Source: Kordia aestuariivivens (GTDB lineage: Bacteria; Bacteroidota; Bacteroidia; Flavobacteriales; Flavobacteriaceae). From it: a stretch of 64,000 bases of DNA. The notes under the pieces were generated by a model. The model had not been told where the DNA came from, did no database searches, and was given only the letters and a program-made list of their open reading frames with translations. The DNA lies in assembly GCF_014397005.1 (NCBI RefSeq), contig NZ_JACGWS010000003.1, positions 1 through 64,000 of the forward strand, written 5' to 3'. Below are positions 18,040-25,747 of the stretch, piece by piece. Both the position numbers and the translations under genes were made by a program. Within the stretch, counting starts at the first letter, position 1. The number at the start of each line of letters is the position of its first letter.

Positions 18040-18544
18040 ATATATCTTTATGTTTTTCGTCGTAATCTTTTGTTTTGCATGCAAACAGAATCAAGACGAT
18101 CACAAACACAAACATGGAACAGAACACGATCATCACGCTGAAACAACACCTAAAAAATCGAAAGCAGCATTAAAAAAAGAACTTGTAAGCAAAGGATTCA
18201 AGGTCATTGACTATGTAGATCAAAAGACAAAAGATACTGTGTTAATGCAAGAATACTTTATAGCATTTCTGAAAAAAGGAAAAAATCGTACGCAACCTAA
18301 AAAAGTTGCAGACAGCTTACAACGACTGCATTTAGATCATTTAGGAAAAATGTACGACTTAGGATATGCAGATATTTCTGGGCCTTTTGGCGATTTGGGC
18401 GACATTCGCGGCGTTACAATTTATAATGTACCAACTATTGAAATGGCGGACAGTTTGGCAAATTCAGATCCAATGGTAAAAGCTGGACGTTTGGAAATAG
18501 AAATTCATCCGTGGTGGGCAGCCAAAGGATATTCATTGCGATAG
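18032..18544 (+). CDS. His-rich lipoprotein with a YCII-like domain
   Basis: A 170-residue exported protein. The signal ends at the lipobox FCFAC (Cys near 16). A His-rich linker (DDHKHKHGTEHDHH, about 22-35) follows and could bind zinc, copper or nickel. The rest resembles a YCII-like alpha-beta domain: AFLKKGKNRTQPKK, HLGKMYDLGYADISGPFGD and DPMVKAGRLEIEIHPWW with a conserved late His-Pro-Trp. The function of YCII proteins is poorly known. It overlaps the CYTH gene, so the pair is probably coexpressed. Confidence 0.75.
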   Translation: MNKYIFMFFVVIFCFACKQNQDDHKHKHGTEHDHHAETTPKKSKAALKKELVSKGFKVIDYVDQKTKDTVLMQEYFIAFLKKGKNRTQPKKVADSLQRLHLDHLGKMYDLGYADISGPFGDLGDIRGVTIYNVPTIEMADSLANSDPMVKAGRLEIEIHPWWAAKGYSLR

Positions 18545-18546
18545 AC

Positions 18547-18572
18547 TTGTTCCCGCGAAAGCGAGAATCTCA
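18547..18572. repeat. Palindromic repeat, TTCCCGC family
   Basis: TTCCCGCGAAAGCGAGAATCTCA, an imperfect hairpin between two lipoprotein genes. Kin at 23697-23716 and 61024-61044. Confidence 0.5.
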
Positions 18573-18599
18573 GACGAAATAGCATCAATATAAACATTT

Positions 18600-19487
18600 A
18601 TGAGAAACGTTATTTGGCTTTGCGTATTTTTTTCACTCTATAGTTGTGATAAAATGAGAGAAGAAAGTGAAATTAAGAATGTATGTAATAAATTTATAGA
18701 AGGCAGAGTAGCTTTTGATAAAGGAGATGCATCAATGCTAAAACAGATCACAACAGATTCACTTTTCTTAATAATTGAACTCAATGAAGAATACGCCAAA
18801 CTTCTCGGTGCTGGAGGAGCTACGAGAATAAGAGAAGATATAAGAAATATTAGAATTAGAAATGCCAATATTGAGGGAGATTGCGCAATCTGCACGACAA
18901 GTCTTGGAGATTATTATATGATAAATCTTTGTAAGGATAATGAACAATGGAAAGTTAAAGGAGAAAATTACTCGTATCCAACGGTAGGTCAAATAAATAG
19001 AACAAAAGATAAAATAGAGAAGCAGAAAAAATTTCTATTAGAAAAACCAGCCGTAGATTCTGTCTTAAAAGTGGTTAATTCTTTTCATAAAGCTGTTAAA
19101 ACGTATTTTCTAACAGAAGATCTAACTATATTATCTAAAACTTGTGATGCAGCTACTTTTAAAATTGTAAAAGATATATATCGATATACCAAAAAAGAAA
19201 ACAAACTAAAGGATTTGAAGGAAGAAATTAAATTCCCGAAAGCTTTAGCTGTTGATTGTTTATTTGAAAAGGAAAAAGTTGCATGTAAATTCTATGATGA
19301 AGAAACGTATCTCAATCTTCGTAAAATAAATAATAACTACACAGTCACAGGTTTAAATAAAATAGATTCGGATAAAATAACACAGAATACCATTAAAGAA
19401 CAATATTTAGACTTATTAAGAACGCTGTACTTATTGAGAACAAAAAAATACTGGAATAAAATGAAATTTATGGCGAACTCACGTTAA
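18600..19487 (+). CDS. Lipoprotein of unknown function
   Basis: A 295-residue protein not assigned to a family. A short signal ends at the lipobox SLYSC (Cys16). Residues 22-130 look like an NTF2-like or DUF4878-like module (CNKFIEGRVAFDKGD, then the strand-rich CTTSLGDYYMINLCKDNEQWKVKG). The second half (about 140-295) is Lys-rich with two repeats of a helix and strands. It is followed after 2 bases by the next gene, so both are in one unit. Confidence 0.65.
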   Translation: MRNVIWLCVFFSLYSCDKMREESEIKNVCNKFIEGRVAFDKGDASMLKQITTDSLFLIIELNEEYAKLLGAGGATRIREDIRNIRIRNANIEGDCAICTTSLGDYYMINLCKDNEQWKVKGENYSYPTVGQINRTKDKIEKQKKFLLEKPAVDSVLKVVNSFHKAVKTYFLTEDLTILSKTCDAATFKIVKDIYRYTKKENKLKDLKEEIKFPKALAVDCLFEKEKVACKFYDEETYLNLRKINNNYTVTGLNKIDSDKITQNTIKEQYLDLLRTLYLLRTKKYWNKMKFMANSR

Positions 19488-19489
19488 GC

Positions 19490-20371
19490 ATGAAGCTAAA
19501 ACTTTATTTCAAAAAAACATTACAAATCTTCCTTTTTGCGACGATCATTGTGCATTTTACAATAAAAGATACATTTTACATTTCATCGTTGCTATTCTAT
19601 GCTTCTCCGCTTCCGCTGATTGTACTCGGACTCTTATTTTTATTACTATTTATAAAGGCTTCCGCCAGAAAGTACTATGCGATATTGGCAGTAGTAATCG
19701 CTATTATTTGGGTGAATAATAGTTACATATACACGCCAAAAGTTGAAACTGCTAAAGCATTAGAAGTAGTTTTGTGGAATGCGTACCGAACAGAAAATTT
19801 TCAAAATGGTTTTGAAGTCAGTAAAACAATTCCTGATGTGATGATTTTGATAGAATGTGATGAACACGATTACGAGAAAATCAAAGCAAAATACAATGAA
19901 TATCATTTCTATTTCAATGATGAAGCCATTGGAATTTTTTCAAAAACACCATTCAAAATTCATTCAGATATCACTTCAAAATGGAATACAACGGTGGTAC
20001 ATTTTAGCACAAAAAACATACATTTTTATGCAGTTGATGTTTCGGCAAACGTAAAATATTTTCGCAAACCAATGCTAGAAAATGTCTTTTCTGAGATTAA
20101 AACGAATGACAAAACAATCGTTTTAGGCGATTTTAACACACCTTTTGAGACGTTATTTTTTAAAAATTTCAAAAAAAATTACCAGCACGCATTTACCGAA
20201 AAAGGAAACGGATTTCGCGAAACTTGGTTTTGGAATATTCCATTGCTCTCCCTAGACCACATTTGGGTTTCACAAGATTTGGAAATTCTAAATGTTGATA
20301 AAATTTCAACGACAAATTCTGATCATTCCATGCTCAAAATGTACCTCAAAAATGACGCTGAAAAAAAATAA
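19490..20371 (+). CDS. Membrane endonuclease/exonuclease/phosphatase family protein
   Basis: A 293-residue protein with three membrane segments in the first 80 residues (about 10-25, 30-53, 60-77) and an exonuclease III-like phosphohydrolase domain after it. Motifs seen: VVLWNAYR (about 92-99), MILIECDE (about 118-125, metal Glu), VLGDFNTP (about 206-213), LDHIWVS (about 250-256) and the catalytic SDHSML near the end. Members cut phosphodiesters in nucleic acids, lipids or sphingomyelin; substrate unknown. The domain should face the periplasm. It is 2 bases after the upstream lipoprotein gene. Confidence 0.82.
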   Translation: MKLKLYFKKTLQIFLFATIIVHFTIKDTFYISSLLFYASPLPLIVLGLLFLLLFIKASARKYYAILAVVIAIIWVNNSYIYTPKVETAKALEVVLWNAYRTENFQNGFEVSKTIPDVMILIECDEHDYEKIKAKYNEYHFYFNDEAIGIFSKTPFKIHSDITSKWNTTVVHFSTKNIHFYAVDVSANVKYFRKPMLENVFSEIKTNDKTIVLGDFNTPFETLFFKNFKKNYQHAFTEKGNGFRETWFWNIPLLSLDHIWVSQDLEILNVDKISTTNSDHSMLKMYLKNDAEKK

Positions 20372-20372
20372 A

Positions 20373-20405
20373 TTTGGAAATTAGAATAATGATCTTCTAT
20401 ATTTG
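20373..20405 (+). promoter_or_regulatory. Promoter of small transcription unit A
   Basis: TTTG at 20373-20376, a 21-base spacer, then TATATTTG at 20398-20405, a full -33/-7 match. No large gene follows for 560 bases; instead a terminator lies about 160 bases downstream. Confidence 0.6.
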
Positions 20406-20455
20406 CAAACATCAAAACGAGATAAAAAAAAACAAATATTAATAAAAACTATACA

Positions 20456-20542
20456 GTGCAAAACGTAAAACTTACATATCGAAAAGGTGCCGGAAACATT
20501 CCGACATGCGACTTGGGTTTTACCAGTTGTATCTTCAAATAG
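20456..20542 (+). CDS. Possible 28-residue peptide in small unit A (GTG start)
   Basis: A frame beginning GTG encodes 28 residues with two cysteines (ending TCDLGFTSCIFK). It lies inside a promoter-terminator unit of about 190 bases. The same RNA also folds a small hairpin CGGAA-ACA-TTCCG (about 20490-20502). I cannot tell whether the unit makes a peptide or a structured RNA. Low confidence because the start is GTG and no relative is known to me. Confidence 0.25.
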   Translation: MQNVKLTYRKGAGNIPTCDLGFTSCIFK

Positions 20543-20560
20543 TTTAGATATCACATCATA

Positions 20561-20595
20561 AAAAACCCGAGTTCATAAAAGACTCGGGTTTTTTT
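20561..20595 (+). terminator. Intrinsic terminator of small unit A
   Basis: Stem ACCCGAGT / ACTCGGGT with a 9-base loop, followed by seven T residues. The A-run on the left makes it partly bidirectional. Confidence 0.85.
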
Positions 20596-20613
20596 ATGCA
20601 TTATTTTCAAAAT

Positions 20614-20703
20614 ATGATCAAAATAGGATACATACATATCGTAACAACACTTGGGAATACCAAGCTATTGTTCGCATTAGAACCAAACTATTCTTTGAAA
20701 TAA
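20614..20703 (+). CDS. Possible 29-residue peptide in small unit B
   Basis: An ATG frame of 29 residues (begins MIKIGYIHIV) between two terminators. The DNA shares short blocks with unit A (ACATATCG, and CTTGGG followed by ACC), with a one-base length change that breaks a common frame, so the relation may be at RNA level. No promoter box was found between the terminator of unit A and this frame. Confidence 0.2.
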   Translation: MIKIGYIHIVTTLGNTKLLFALEPNYSLK

Positions 20704-20724
20704 AGAATACATATACAACAGTAT

Positions 20725-20765
20725 AAAAGCTCGGTTCTACCTAAGAATCGGGCTTTTATATTTTT
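20725..20765 (+). terminator. Intrinsic terminator of small unit B
   Basis: A 14-bp stem (AAAAGCTCGGTTCT / AGAATCGGGCTTTT, two G-U pairs) with a 5-base loop and a T-rich tail. Confidence 0.8.
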
Positions 20766-20968
20766 AACAACACAACAAAATACTAGAAATCGTGTAGCGA
20801 CACAAAACAAGAAAAGATGAATTTAATCAAACAAATGGAGCGACTGTAAACTCGGAAATGTGTTTTCAGTGCTAAAAAAGAATTTTTAATCTATTAAACA
20901 GAAAAAATGAAAAACGCGAAATCATTTAGCAAAAATTTTACTGAAAACAATATTCAAAAGAGACAGTC
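20766..20968. other. Leader region of the PcfJ-rtcB island
   Basis: About 200 bases before the PcfJ gene. Short frames occur, among them a 37-codon one that begins at an ATG near 20907 and overlaps the PcfJ start in another frame. None has clear support. The promoter must lie here but I see no perfect TAnnTTTG box. Confidence 0.3.
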
Positions 20969-22276
20969 ATGGAAACAACACATATACATCGAAAACATAC
21001 ATCGAAGTCCAGAAGATTAAAGGAAAAACTAGAAGCCAAAGCTAAAGAAGAAGCATTACAAAAAAGCTTAAAAAATCATAACAAAGCAAAAAAAGTACTG
21101 TTTACAGCAATGGTAGAACGAATTTTTGAAGGCAAAGAACGCACGTATTATCAAAACAATACACTTGCATATACCTTAGAAAATCTTTTCAGCTCGCTGA
21201 GCAAAAAGAAACAATCTAAAAGACGCGAAGCATTCAAAGAGTTACTAAATCACTTGTTCAAACAACGGTGTACAAAACTCTTACGAAACGAAGAATCTTT
21301 AAGAGCAATCTATCAAATAGCTTGGTTTAGTTCAGCATATCAAAGCGATCTAAAAGATTGGAAACGAAGTAGTCACAATCCTGAAAGACAACTCAAAGAT
21401 TTGGTGAAACACTGTTTTGTAAAATACAATGTACCAGCATTCATGTACGAAGCTTGGTTAGACAGTAACCGAAAATACATGTCTTGGTTTATTGAATTGG
21501 GAAGAGGAAACAGTGTAAAAAGCTTAGCAAAAGTTCCTGTAAAACTCACAAAAAAAGGTGCGCATTATTTTTTACAAGCACCAGCGAGTTACACCATTGA
21601 AATGGCTTTGCGAAGAGCGCAAGCATTAGCATTCGGAACGGACGAATTGGTCGCAGAAAGAATTGCACATTCTAGCTTGAGCAGAAACAACTTTGAACAC
21701 GAAGGTTTTTGGGAAACGGTCATTCAGTTCTTTATGAACCAAACCATGTTAGATTTCAACAAAATGAATGAAATCATGGACTATTTAGCAGATTGCATCC
21801 GAAATGATCGCAACTATTCAATCAAAGGAAGAACGATTACTTCGCTTACGCGACAATCAGACGAATGGCACGTAGCACAAGCAATTCATAGTGCAAGTTT
21901 GGTAGAATTATTTACGTGGAATCCTTTACTGAACAGTTCATTAATCGTTCAAACAAAACAAGAAAAAGATGCCAAAAAGTATCGCTTATTTGAACTCTGT
22001 TCTTCAAAAGAATTAATTGCAGAAGGTAAAAAAATGAACCACTGTGTAGCTTCGTATGCACGTTCATGCTGCGTAAAAGTAACTAGTATTTTCACATTGC
22101 GATGTACAAGTTTTTTAAAAGGACAAGAAACATTAGCAACGATTGAAGTGGACGTACGATCACAAACAATAGTGCAAGCAAAAGCACGATTTAACAAACC
22201 AATTTCGGCAGCAGCCAAAAAAATCATGAACGATTGGGCAGTGCAGCACGATCTAAAAATCGGAAAATGGTTATAA
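20969..22276 (+). CDS. PcfJ-like domain protein
   Basis: A 435-residue cytoplasmic protein. The C-terminal part has the PcfJ hallmark LIAEGKKMNHCVASYARSC (about 351-369), then IFTLRC, ATIEVD and IVQAKARFNKP, ending with a conserved Trp. The N terminus (about 1-45) is basic and charged; the middle is helical, with a Trp- and Tyr-rich stretch. PcfJ was named on conjugative plasmids but its biochemistry is unknown to me; the conserved Cys/His suggests metal or thiol chemistry. It is first in a PcfJ-rtcB-TPR-prfH cluster, 7 bases before rtcB, so it most likely serves RNA repair or its control (inference). No conjugation genes are near. Confidence 0.75.
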   Translation: METTHIHRKHTSKSRRLKEKLEAKAKEEALQKSLKNHNKAKKVLFTAMVERIFEGKERTYYQNNTLAYTLENLFSSLSKKKQSKRREAFKELLNHLFKQRCTKLLRNEESLRAIYQIAWFSSAYQSDLKDWKRSSHNPERQLKDLVKHCFVKYNVPAFMYEAWLDSNRKYMSWFIELGRGNSVKSLAKVPVKLTKKGAHYFLQAPASYTIEMALRRAQALAFGTDELVAERIAHSSLSRNNFEHEGFWETVIQFFMNQTMLDFNKMNEIMDYLADCIRNDRNYSIKGRTITSLTRQSDEWHVAQAIHSASLVELFTWNPLLNSSLIVQTKQEKDAKKYRLFELCSSKELIAEGKKMNHCVASYARSCCVKVTSIFTLRCTSFLKGQETLATIEVDVRSQTIVQAKARFNKPISAAAKKIMNDWAVQHDLKIGKWL

Positions 22277-22283
22277 AATATAA

Positions 22284-23684
22284 ATGATGGCAAAATTAAA
22301 ATTACGAGGGAAAGACCTCATAGCAATAGGATATCCACAAAAAGGAAAAGCAATCAGTATCGCAATTGATGCGATGTTGAAAAATTACAGACGCGAACGA
22401 AAAGACAAAGTAATACAGCGTTTGAAATCAGTGCTTAAAAATCCTGAAAAATATGTAGGAGATGGAATTTTTGGCAAAATCGCCGAAGAACTCACAACTC
22501 CTGTACATATTGAAGCAAAACAATTAGAAACGAAACGCGCGCCGTTTACCATATTTGGCGAAAACGGAATTCAAGAAGAAGCAAAACACCAATTGTACAC
22601 CGCGTTGAAACTTCCAATAGCAAGAGCTGGCGCATTAATGCCAGACGGACATTCGGGTTACGGATTGCCAATTGGAGGTGTTTTAGCGGCGAAAGATGCG
22701 GTAATTCCGTATGGAGTTGGCGTTGATATTGGTTGCAGAATGTGTTTGTCAATTTATGATATTCCAGCTTCGTATTTGGAAGGTCACAAAGACAAATATG
22801 TAAACATGCTGCAAGAACATACCAAATTTGGAGGTTTTGAAACGCACAAATCGATCAATGATCATGAAATTTTTGAACGCACGGAATTTAAAGATATTCC
22901 AACGGTAAAAAAATTGTTCAAAAAGGCGTACAGACAACTCGGTTCATCAGGTGGTGGAAATCACTTTGTAGAATTTGGAATTGTGGATGTTTCAGATGTA
23001 AACAACGAATTTAAGGTTCCTATCGGGAAATATTTGGGAATTCTATCGCATAGCGGATCGCGTGGAATGGGCGCAAACATTGCAAAACACTATACAAAGT
23101 TAGCAATACAACAAACGCCATTGCCAGGAGAAGCGAAAAACTTAGCGTGGCTTGATCTCAATACGCACGATGGACAAGAATATTGGTTGGCAATGAATTT
23201 AGCAGGCGATTACGCTTCGGCGTGTCACCACGATATTCATAAGCGTTTAGGAAAAGCATTAGGTTCACGACCGTTAGCAATGGTGGAAAATCATCACAAT
23301 TTCGCTTGGAAAGAAATTGTCAATGGTGAAGAGTTAGTTGTACACCGAAAAGGAGCAACACCAGCACAAAAAGGCGTGTTGGGAATCATTCCAGGTTCTA
23401 TGACAGCACCAGGATTTATTGTTCGTGGAACAGGAAATCCACTTTCGTTGCAATCGGCTTCGCATGGAGCAGGACGACAATTATCAAGGCGAAAAGCCAA
23501 GCAAACCATCACACAAAGTGACATTAAAAAACAATTAAAAGATCACGGTGTTACTTTAATTGGTGGCGGAATTGACGAAGCGCCAATGGCATACAAAAAC
23601 ATTCATCATGTCATGGCGAATCAAACCGAATTGGTAGAAGTTGTGGGAAGTTTTACCCCGAAAATTGTACGAATGGATAAATAA
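22284..23684 (+). CDS. rtcB: RtcB family RNA ligase
   Basis: Joins RNA 3'-phosphate or 2',3'-cyclic phosphate ends to 5'-OH ends using GTP and Mn. The 466 residues carry the metal Cys of GVDIGCRMC (about 152), GGGNHFVEFG (about 225-234), LSHSGSRGMG (about 252-261), the HHNFAW metal His (about 332), and the guanylylated His in SASHGAGRQLSRR (about 392-404). A second ATG follows the first directly. The N-terminal 60 residues differ from the tRNA-splicing type and match the subgroup paired with PrfH. It lies 7 bases after the PcfJ gene; prfH follows about 1.1 kb later. Likely job: resealing cut RNA, plausibly ribosomal RNA. Confidence 0.92.
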   Translation: MMAKLKLRGKDLIAIGYPQKGKAISIAIDAMLKNYRRERKDKVIQRLKSVLKNPEKYVGDGIFGKIAEELTTPVHIEAKQLETKRAPFTIFGENGIQEEAKHQLYTALKLPIARAGALMPDGHSGYGLPIGGVLAAKDAVIPYGVGVDIGCRMCLSIYDIPASYLEGHKDKYVNMLQEHTKFGGFETHKSINDHEIFERTEFKDIPTVKKLFKKAYRQLGSSGGGNHFVEFGIVDVSDVNNEFKVPIGKYLGILSHSGSRGMGANIAKHYTKLAIQQTPLPGEAKNLAWLDLNTHDGQEYWLAMNLAGDYASACHHDIHKRLGKALGSRPLAMVENHHNFAWKEIVNGEELVVHRKGATPAQKGVLGIIPGSMTAPGFIVRGTGNPLSLQSASHGAGRQLSRRKAKQTITQSDIKKQLKDHGVTLIGGGIDEAPMAYKNIHHVMANQTELVEVVGSFTPKIVRMDK

Positions 23685-23696
23685 TTCCAGTTTTTC

Positions 23697-23716
23697 ATTC
23701 CCGCGTAGGCGGGAAT
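23697..23716. repeat. Palindrome ATTCCCGC-GTAG-GCGGGAAT
   Basis: Perfect 8-bp arms 12 bases after the rtcB stop. It may end or protect the rtcB message, but the same element occurs elsewhere between genes, so it is primarily a dispersed repeat. Confidence 0.65.
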
Positions 23717-23838
23717 CTATAAAAAAAGTTGAGTTGTTTCTTTCCAAAATACTAGGGAAACGGAGGTTCTCAAGGTTTCTCTAGTATTCAAAAAAGGGAA
23801 GATTCAACTTAAAGTTAAACAAAAAAAAAGAACACAAA

Positions 23839-24393
23839 ATGTCAACATATACAAACGATATATTATTCATTCAGGCACTTGACAGCTATTCGTATGACTT
23901 GGAACAATGTGTAGAAAAGTTACAATATGTTTTGGGTGGAAACGATCATGCTGGTGCCAATAATTTAATGGGAAGAATTTATCATGAGCAATTACACGAT
24001 TATAAAAATGCCCACGAATATTATCATCGTGCATTATGTATTGATCATGAATATGTAGAAACCTATTACTATTATCCGTTCTTATTAATTGATATCTGCG
24101 ATTATAAAGAAGCATTACACGTGTTGGAAGTTGGGTTTTCATTACCACAAACCGACAAAGCACGCTTGCATTATGTAAAAGCGATTCTTTTAGAAAAACA
24201 AGAACAATTTAAAGAAGCAAAAAGCTGTTTGAAAAAATCAAAACACTTGGCTTTAAACGGCGAACACAGATACTTTGTTGAGAATCAATTAAATCGTATA
24301 AACGAAAAATTGAAAGAAGTAAAGAAGTCAATTAAAAAGAAAAAATTAAAAAAAATTAGAGCGAAGCTCACATTCAACACAATGTTGGATTAA
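23839..24393 (+). CDS. TPR-like protein in the rtcB-prfH island
   Basis: A 184-residue protein built of helical repeats: NLMGRIYHEQLHDYKNAHEY, YYYYPFLLIDICDYKEALHV and HYVKAILLEKQEQFKEAKSC are TPR-like units at about 42, 76 and 110. The C terminus (about 150-178) is strongly basic (KEVKKSIKKKKLKKIRAK) and could bind RNA or ribosomes. No signal peptide. It sits between rtcB and prfH, so an adaptor role in that system is likely but unproven. Confidence 0.65.
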   Translation: MSTYTNDILFIQALDSYSYDLEQCVEKLQYVLGGNDHAGANNLMGRIYHEQLHDYKNAHEYYHRALCIDHEYVETYYYYPFLLIDICDYKEALHVLEVGFSLPQTDKARLHYVKAILLEKQEQFKEAKSCLKKSKHLALNGEHRYFVENQLNRINEKLKEVKKSIKKKKLKKIRAKLTFNTMLD

Positions 24394-24554
24394 TATGAGA
24401 TCAATATAAAATAACATTCAGGGTCTTCTTTTTCCGCAGTGTAGCAGACATTTTTCGTTAAGAATTTTTGAAACCTTGGAGAAATCTAAGATTCATGAAC
24501 TCTTATTTAATGAAATAGAAAACAGTGAACTAAAATTTAGAAAAATGATTGCGG

Positions 24555-24582
24555 TTTTAGCTTTCCAAAGAGAAAGCTAAAA
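24555..24582. repeat. Hairpin TTTTAGCTTTC / GAAAGCTAAAA
   Basis: Perfect 11-bp arms around a 6-base loop, lying between the two direct repeats. No T-run of terminator type on either side beyond the stem. Confidence 0.55.
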
Positions 24583-24650
24583 ACACCTCTGGAAATCGAA
24601 GATTCATGAATACTTTAGTTTAAAATATAAATGACATGAACTAAAAAGCG

Positions 24651-24698
24651 CACTTTCTTTTGTTTCTTTTCTTTGTGCGAGCAAAGATAAAGAAAGTA
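24651..24698. repeat. Inverted repeat with ACTTTCTTT / AAAGAAAGT arms
   Basis: Outer 9-bp arms plus an inner CTTTG / CAAAG pair around GTGCGAG. This pattern, with alternating C/T and A/G runs, is typical of intergenic repeats in Bacteroidota genomes. Confidence 0.55.
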
Positions 24699-24787
24699 AA
24701 AATCAAAGTATGAATTGCTTAACTAAAATCATTCTTAAAAATTTTAAAGATTAGTTTGATCTCAGCTTAGATAAAAAAACAGAAATT

Positions 24788-25384
24788 ATGGACAATCAAT
24801 TTTGGGTGCAAATTTCTTCAGGTTCAGGCCCTGAGGAATGCTGCCTCGCCGTAAAATACTTAACAGAAAAATTAACGCGCTTGCCAAATTTTACATTTAG
24901 CGTTATTGAGTTGGTCGCTACAAAATATCAAAACTATACATCGGTTTGGTTGCGTGGAACAGGCGATAGTGACGAATTTAAAAACTATTGGCAAGGAAGT
25001 GTGCAATTTATTTTCAAAAGCCCGTATCGTGCAAATCACCAGCGTAAAAACTGGTTTGTAAACGTTCGCGTTTATGCAGCACCAACAAGGGTTTCTTGGT
25101 CTCCGAAAGAAGTTCAAGTGAAAACAGCGCGCAGTTCAGGAGCAGGTGGACAACATGTAAACAAAGTAGAAACGGCAGTCAATATCACACATATTCCAAC
25201 AGGAATTATGGTGCAAGCGAGCGAAGAACGTTCGCAAATTTTAAACAAAAAACTAGCATTTGCACGCTTGGATATTGCTATCAAAGCACAAAATCGAAAA
25301 CAGGAAAAAGCAGTTCAACAACAAAAGTGGATGCAACATAAACAAGTGCAACGCGGAAATCCTGTGCAAGTGTTTAAAAAGTAA
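24788..25384 (+). CDS. prfH: Peptide chain release factor H
   Basis: A 198-residue relative of release factor 2 without the codon-recognition domain. The catalytic loop [16 protein letters not shown] (about 116-131) contains GGQ, which triggers peptidyl-tRNA hydrolysis. The C terminus is Lys/Gln-rich, as in ribosome-binding tails. PrfH is known to be encoded with an RtcB paralog; work on that pair in enterobacteria links it to recovery of ribosomes cut in the 16S decoding centre, PrfH freeing the nascent chain and RtcB religating the RNA. The same logic fits here, although here two more genes accompany the pair. The gene ends at a composite terminator. Confidence 0.9.
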   Translation: MDNQFWVQISSGSGPEECCLAVKYLTEKLTRLPNFTFSVIELVATKYQNYTSVWLRGTGDSDEFKNYWQGSVQFIFKSPYRANHQRKNWFVNVRVYAAPTRVSWSPKEVQVKTARSSGAGGQHVNKVETAVNITHIPTGIMVQASEERSQILNKKLAFARLDIAIKAQNRKQEKAVQQQKWMQHKQVQRGNPVQVFKK

Positions 25385-25471
25385 AAACAGTCTGGGAAAT
25401 GACTTAGTTACTTGTGAGATGCTGAATCAAGTTCAGCATGACGCAAGCGTCACTTTCCAGACTGTTTTTTT
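25383..25471. terminator. Composite bidirectional terminator with two inner palindromes
   Basis: Outer arms AAAAACAGTCTGG and CCAGACTGTTTTTT enclose two perfect palindromes: ATGCTGAA-TCAAG-TTCAGCAT and TGACGC-AA-GCGTCA. It lies between prfH and a convergent small peptide gene whose stop is at 25473, so it can end both transcripts. Confidence 0.8.
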
Positions 25472-25472
25472 A

Positions 25473-25634
25473 TTATTGTTGATTGGAAACACAGTTATCT
25501 TCACCGTTGTGGATAAAAGATTTACACGTAACAGTAATCAATGAAGTTGTGTTTATTCCACCTTTAATTTCGTAAGCGTTTAATACAGAAACTAAGTGTT
25601 TTCTTAATTGAATTTTCTTTTCATCTTTTTTCAT
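25473..25634 (-). CDS. Small precursor peptide with GG leader
   Basis: A 53-residue peptide. The leader (MKKDEKKIQLRKHLVSVLNA) runs to YEIKGG at 21-26, the pattern of bacteroidal double-glycine precursors. The core of 27 residues (INTTSLITVTCKSF... ending CVSNQQ) has Thr/Ser-rich sequence and two Cys (37, 48), which would allow two thioether rings if modified. It stands alone, convergent with prfH, and uses the composite terminator. Confidence 0.7.
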   Translation of the reverse strand: MKKDEKKIQLRKHLVSVLNAYEIKGGINTTSLITVTCKSFIHNGEDNCVSNQQ

Positions 25635-25747
25635 GAGTATGCAATTTAAACTTTTGGTAAATTAAATATACTCAAAGTAAATTGAAATGTATCAAAATTC
25701 AAAAAACTATTGGTCTTGATTTATAAATTGCGGGAATGTTTACAGGG

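Larger units (their letters stand above)
24394..24787. other. Repeat-bearing gap between the TPR gene and prfH
   Basis: A 394-base stretch without a gene. It contains two copies of a GAAATC(T/G)AAGATTCATGAA sequence (about 24481 and 24593), a hairpin at 24555-24582, and a long inverted repeat at 24651-24698. The promoter of prfH may lie near its right end. Confidence 0.5.

Noticed and set aside
20456-20542. tRNA or tRNA-like RNA in small unit A
   Set aside because: No T-loop (GGTTCRA) and no acceptor stem closing the hairpin at 20490-20502.
20969-22276. PcfJ-like gene as a sign of a conjugative plasmid or integrated element
   Set aside because: No relaxase, type IV secretion, integrase or direct-repeat attachment site is visible around it; the partners are RNA-repair genes.
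24394-24787. Direct and inverted repeats as a CRISPR array
   Set aside because: Only two copies of the direct repeat, unequal spacing, no regular spacers and no cas gene in the window.
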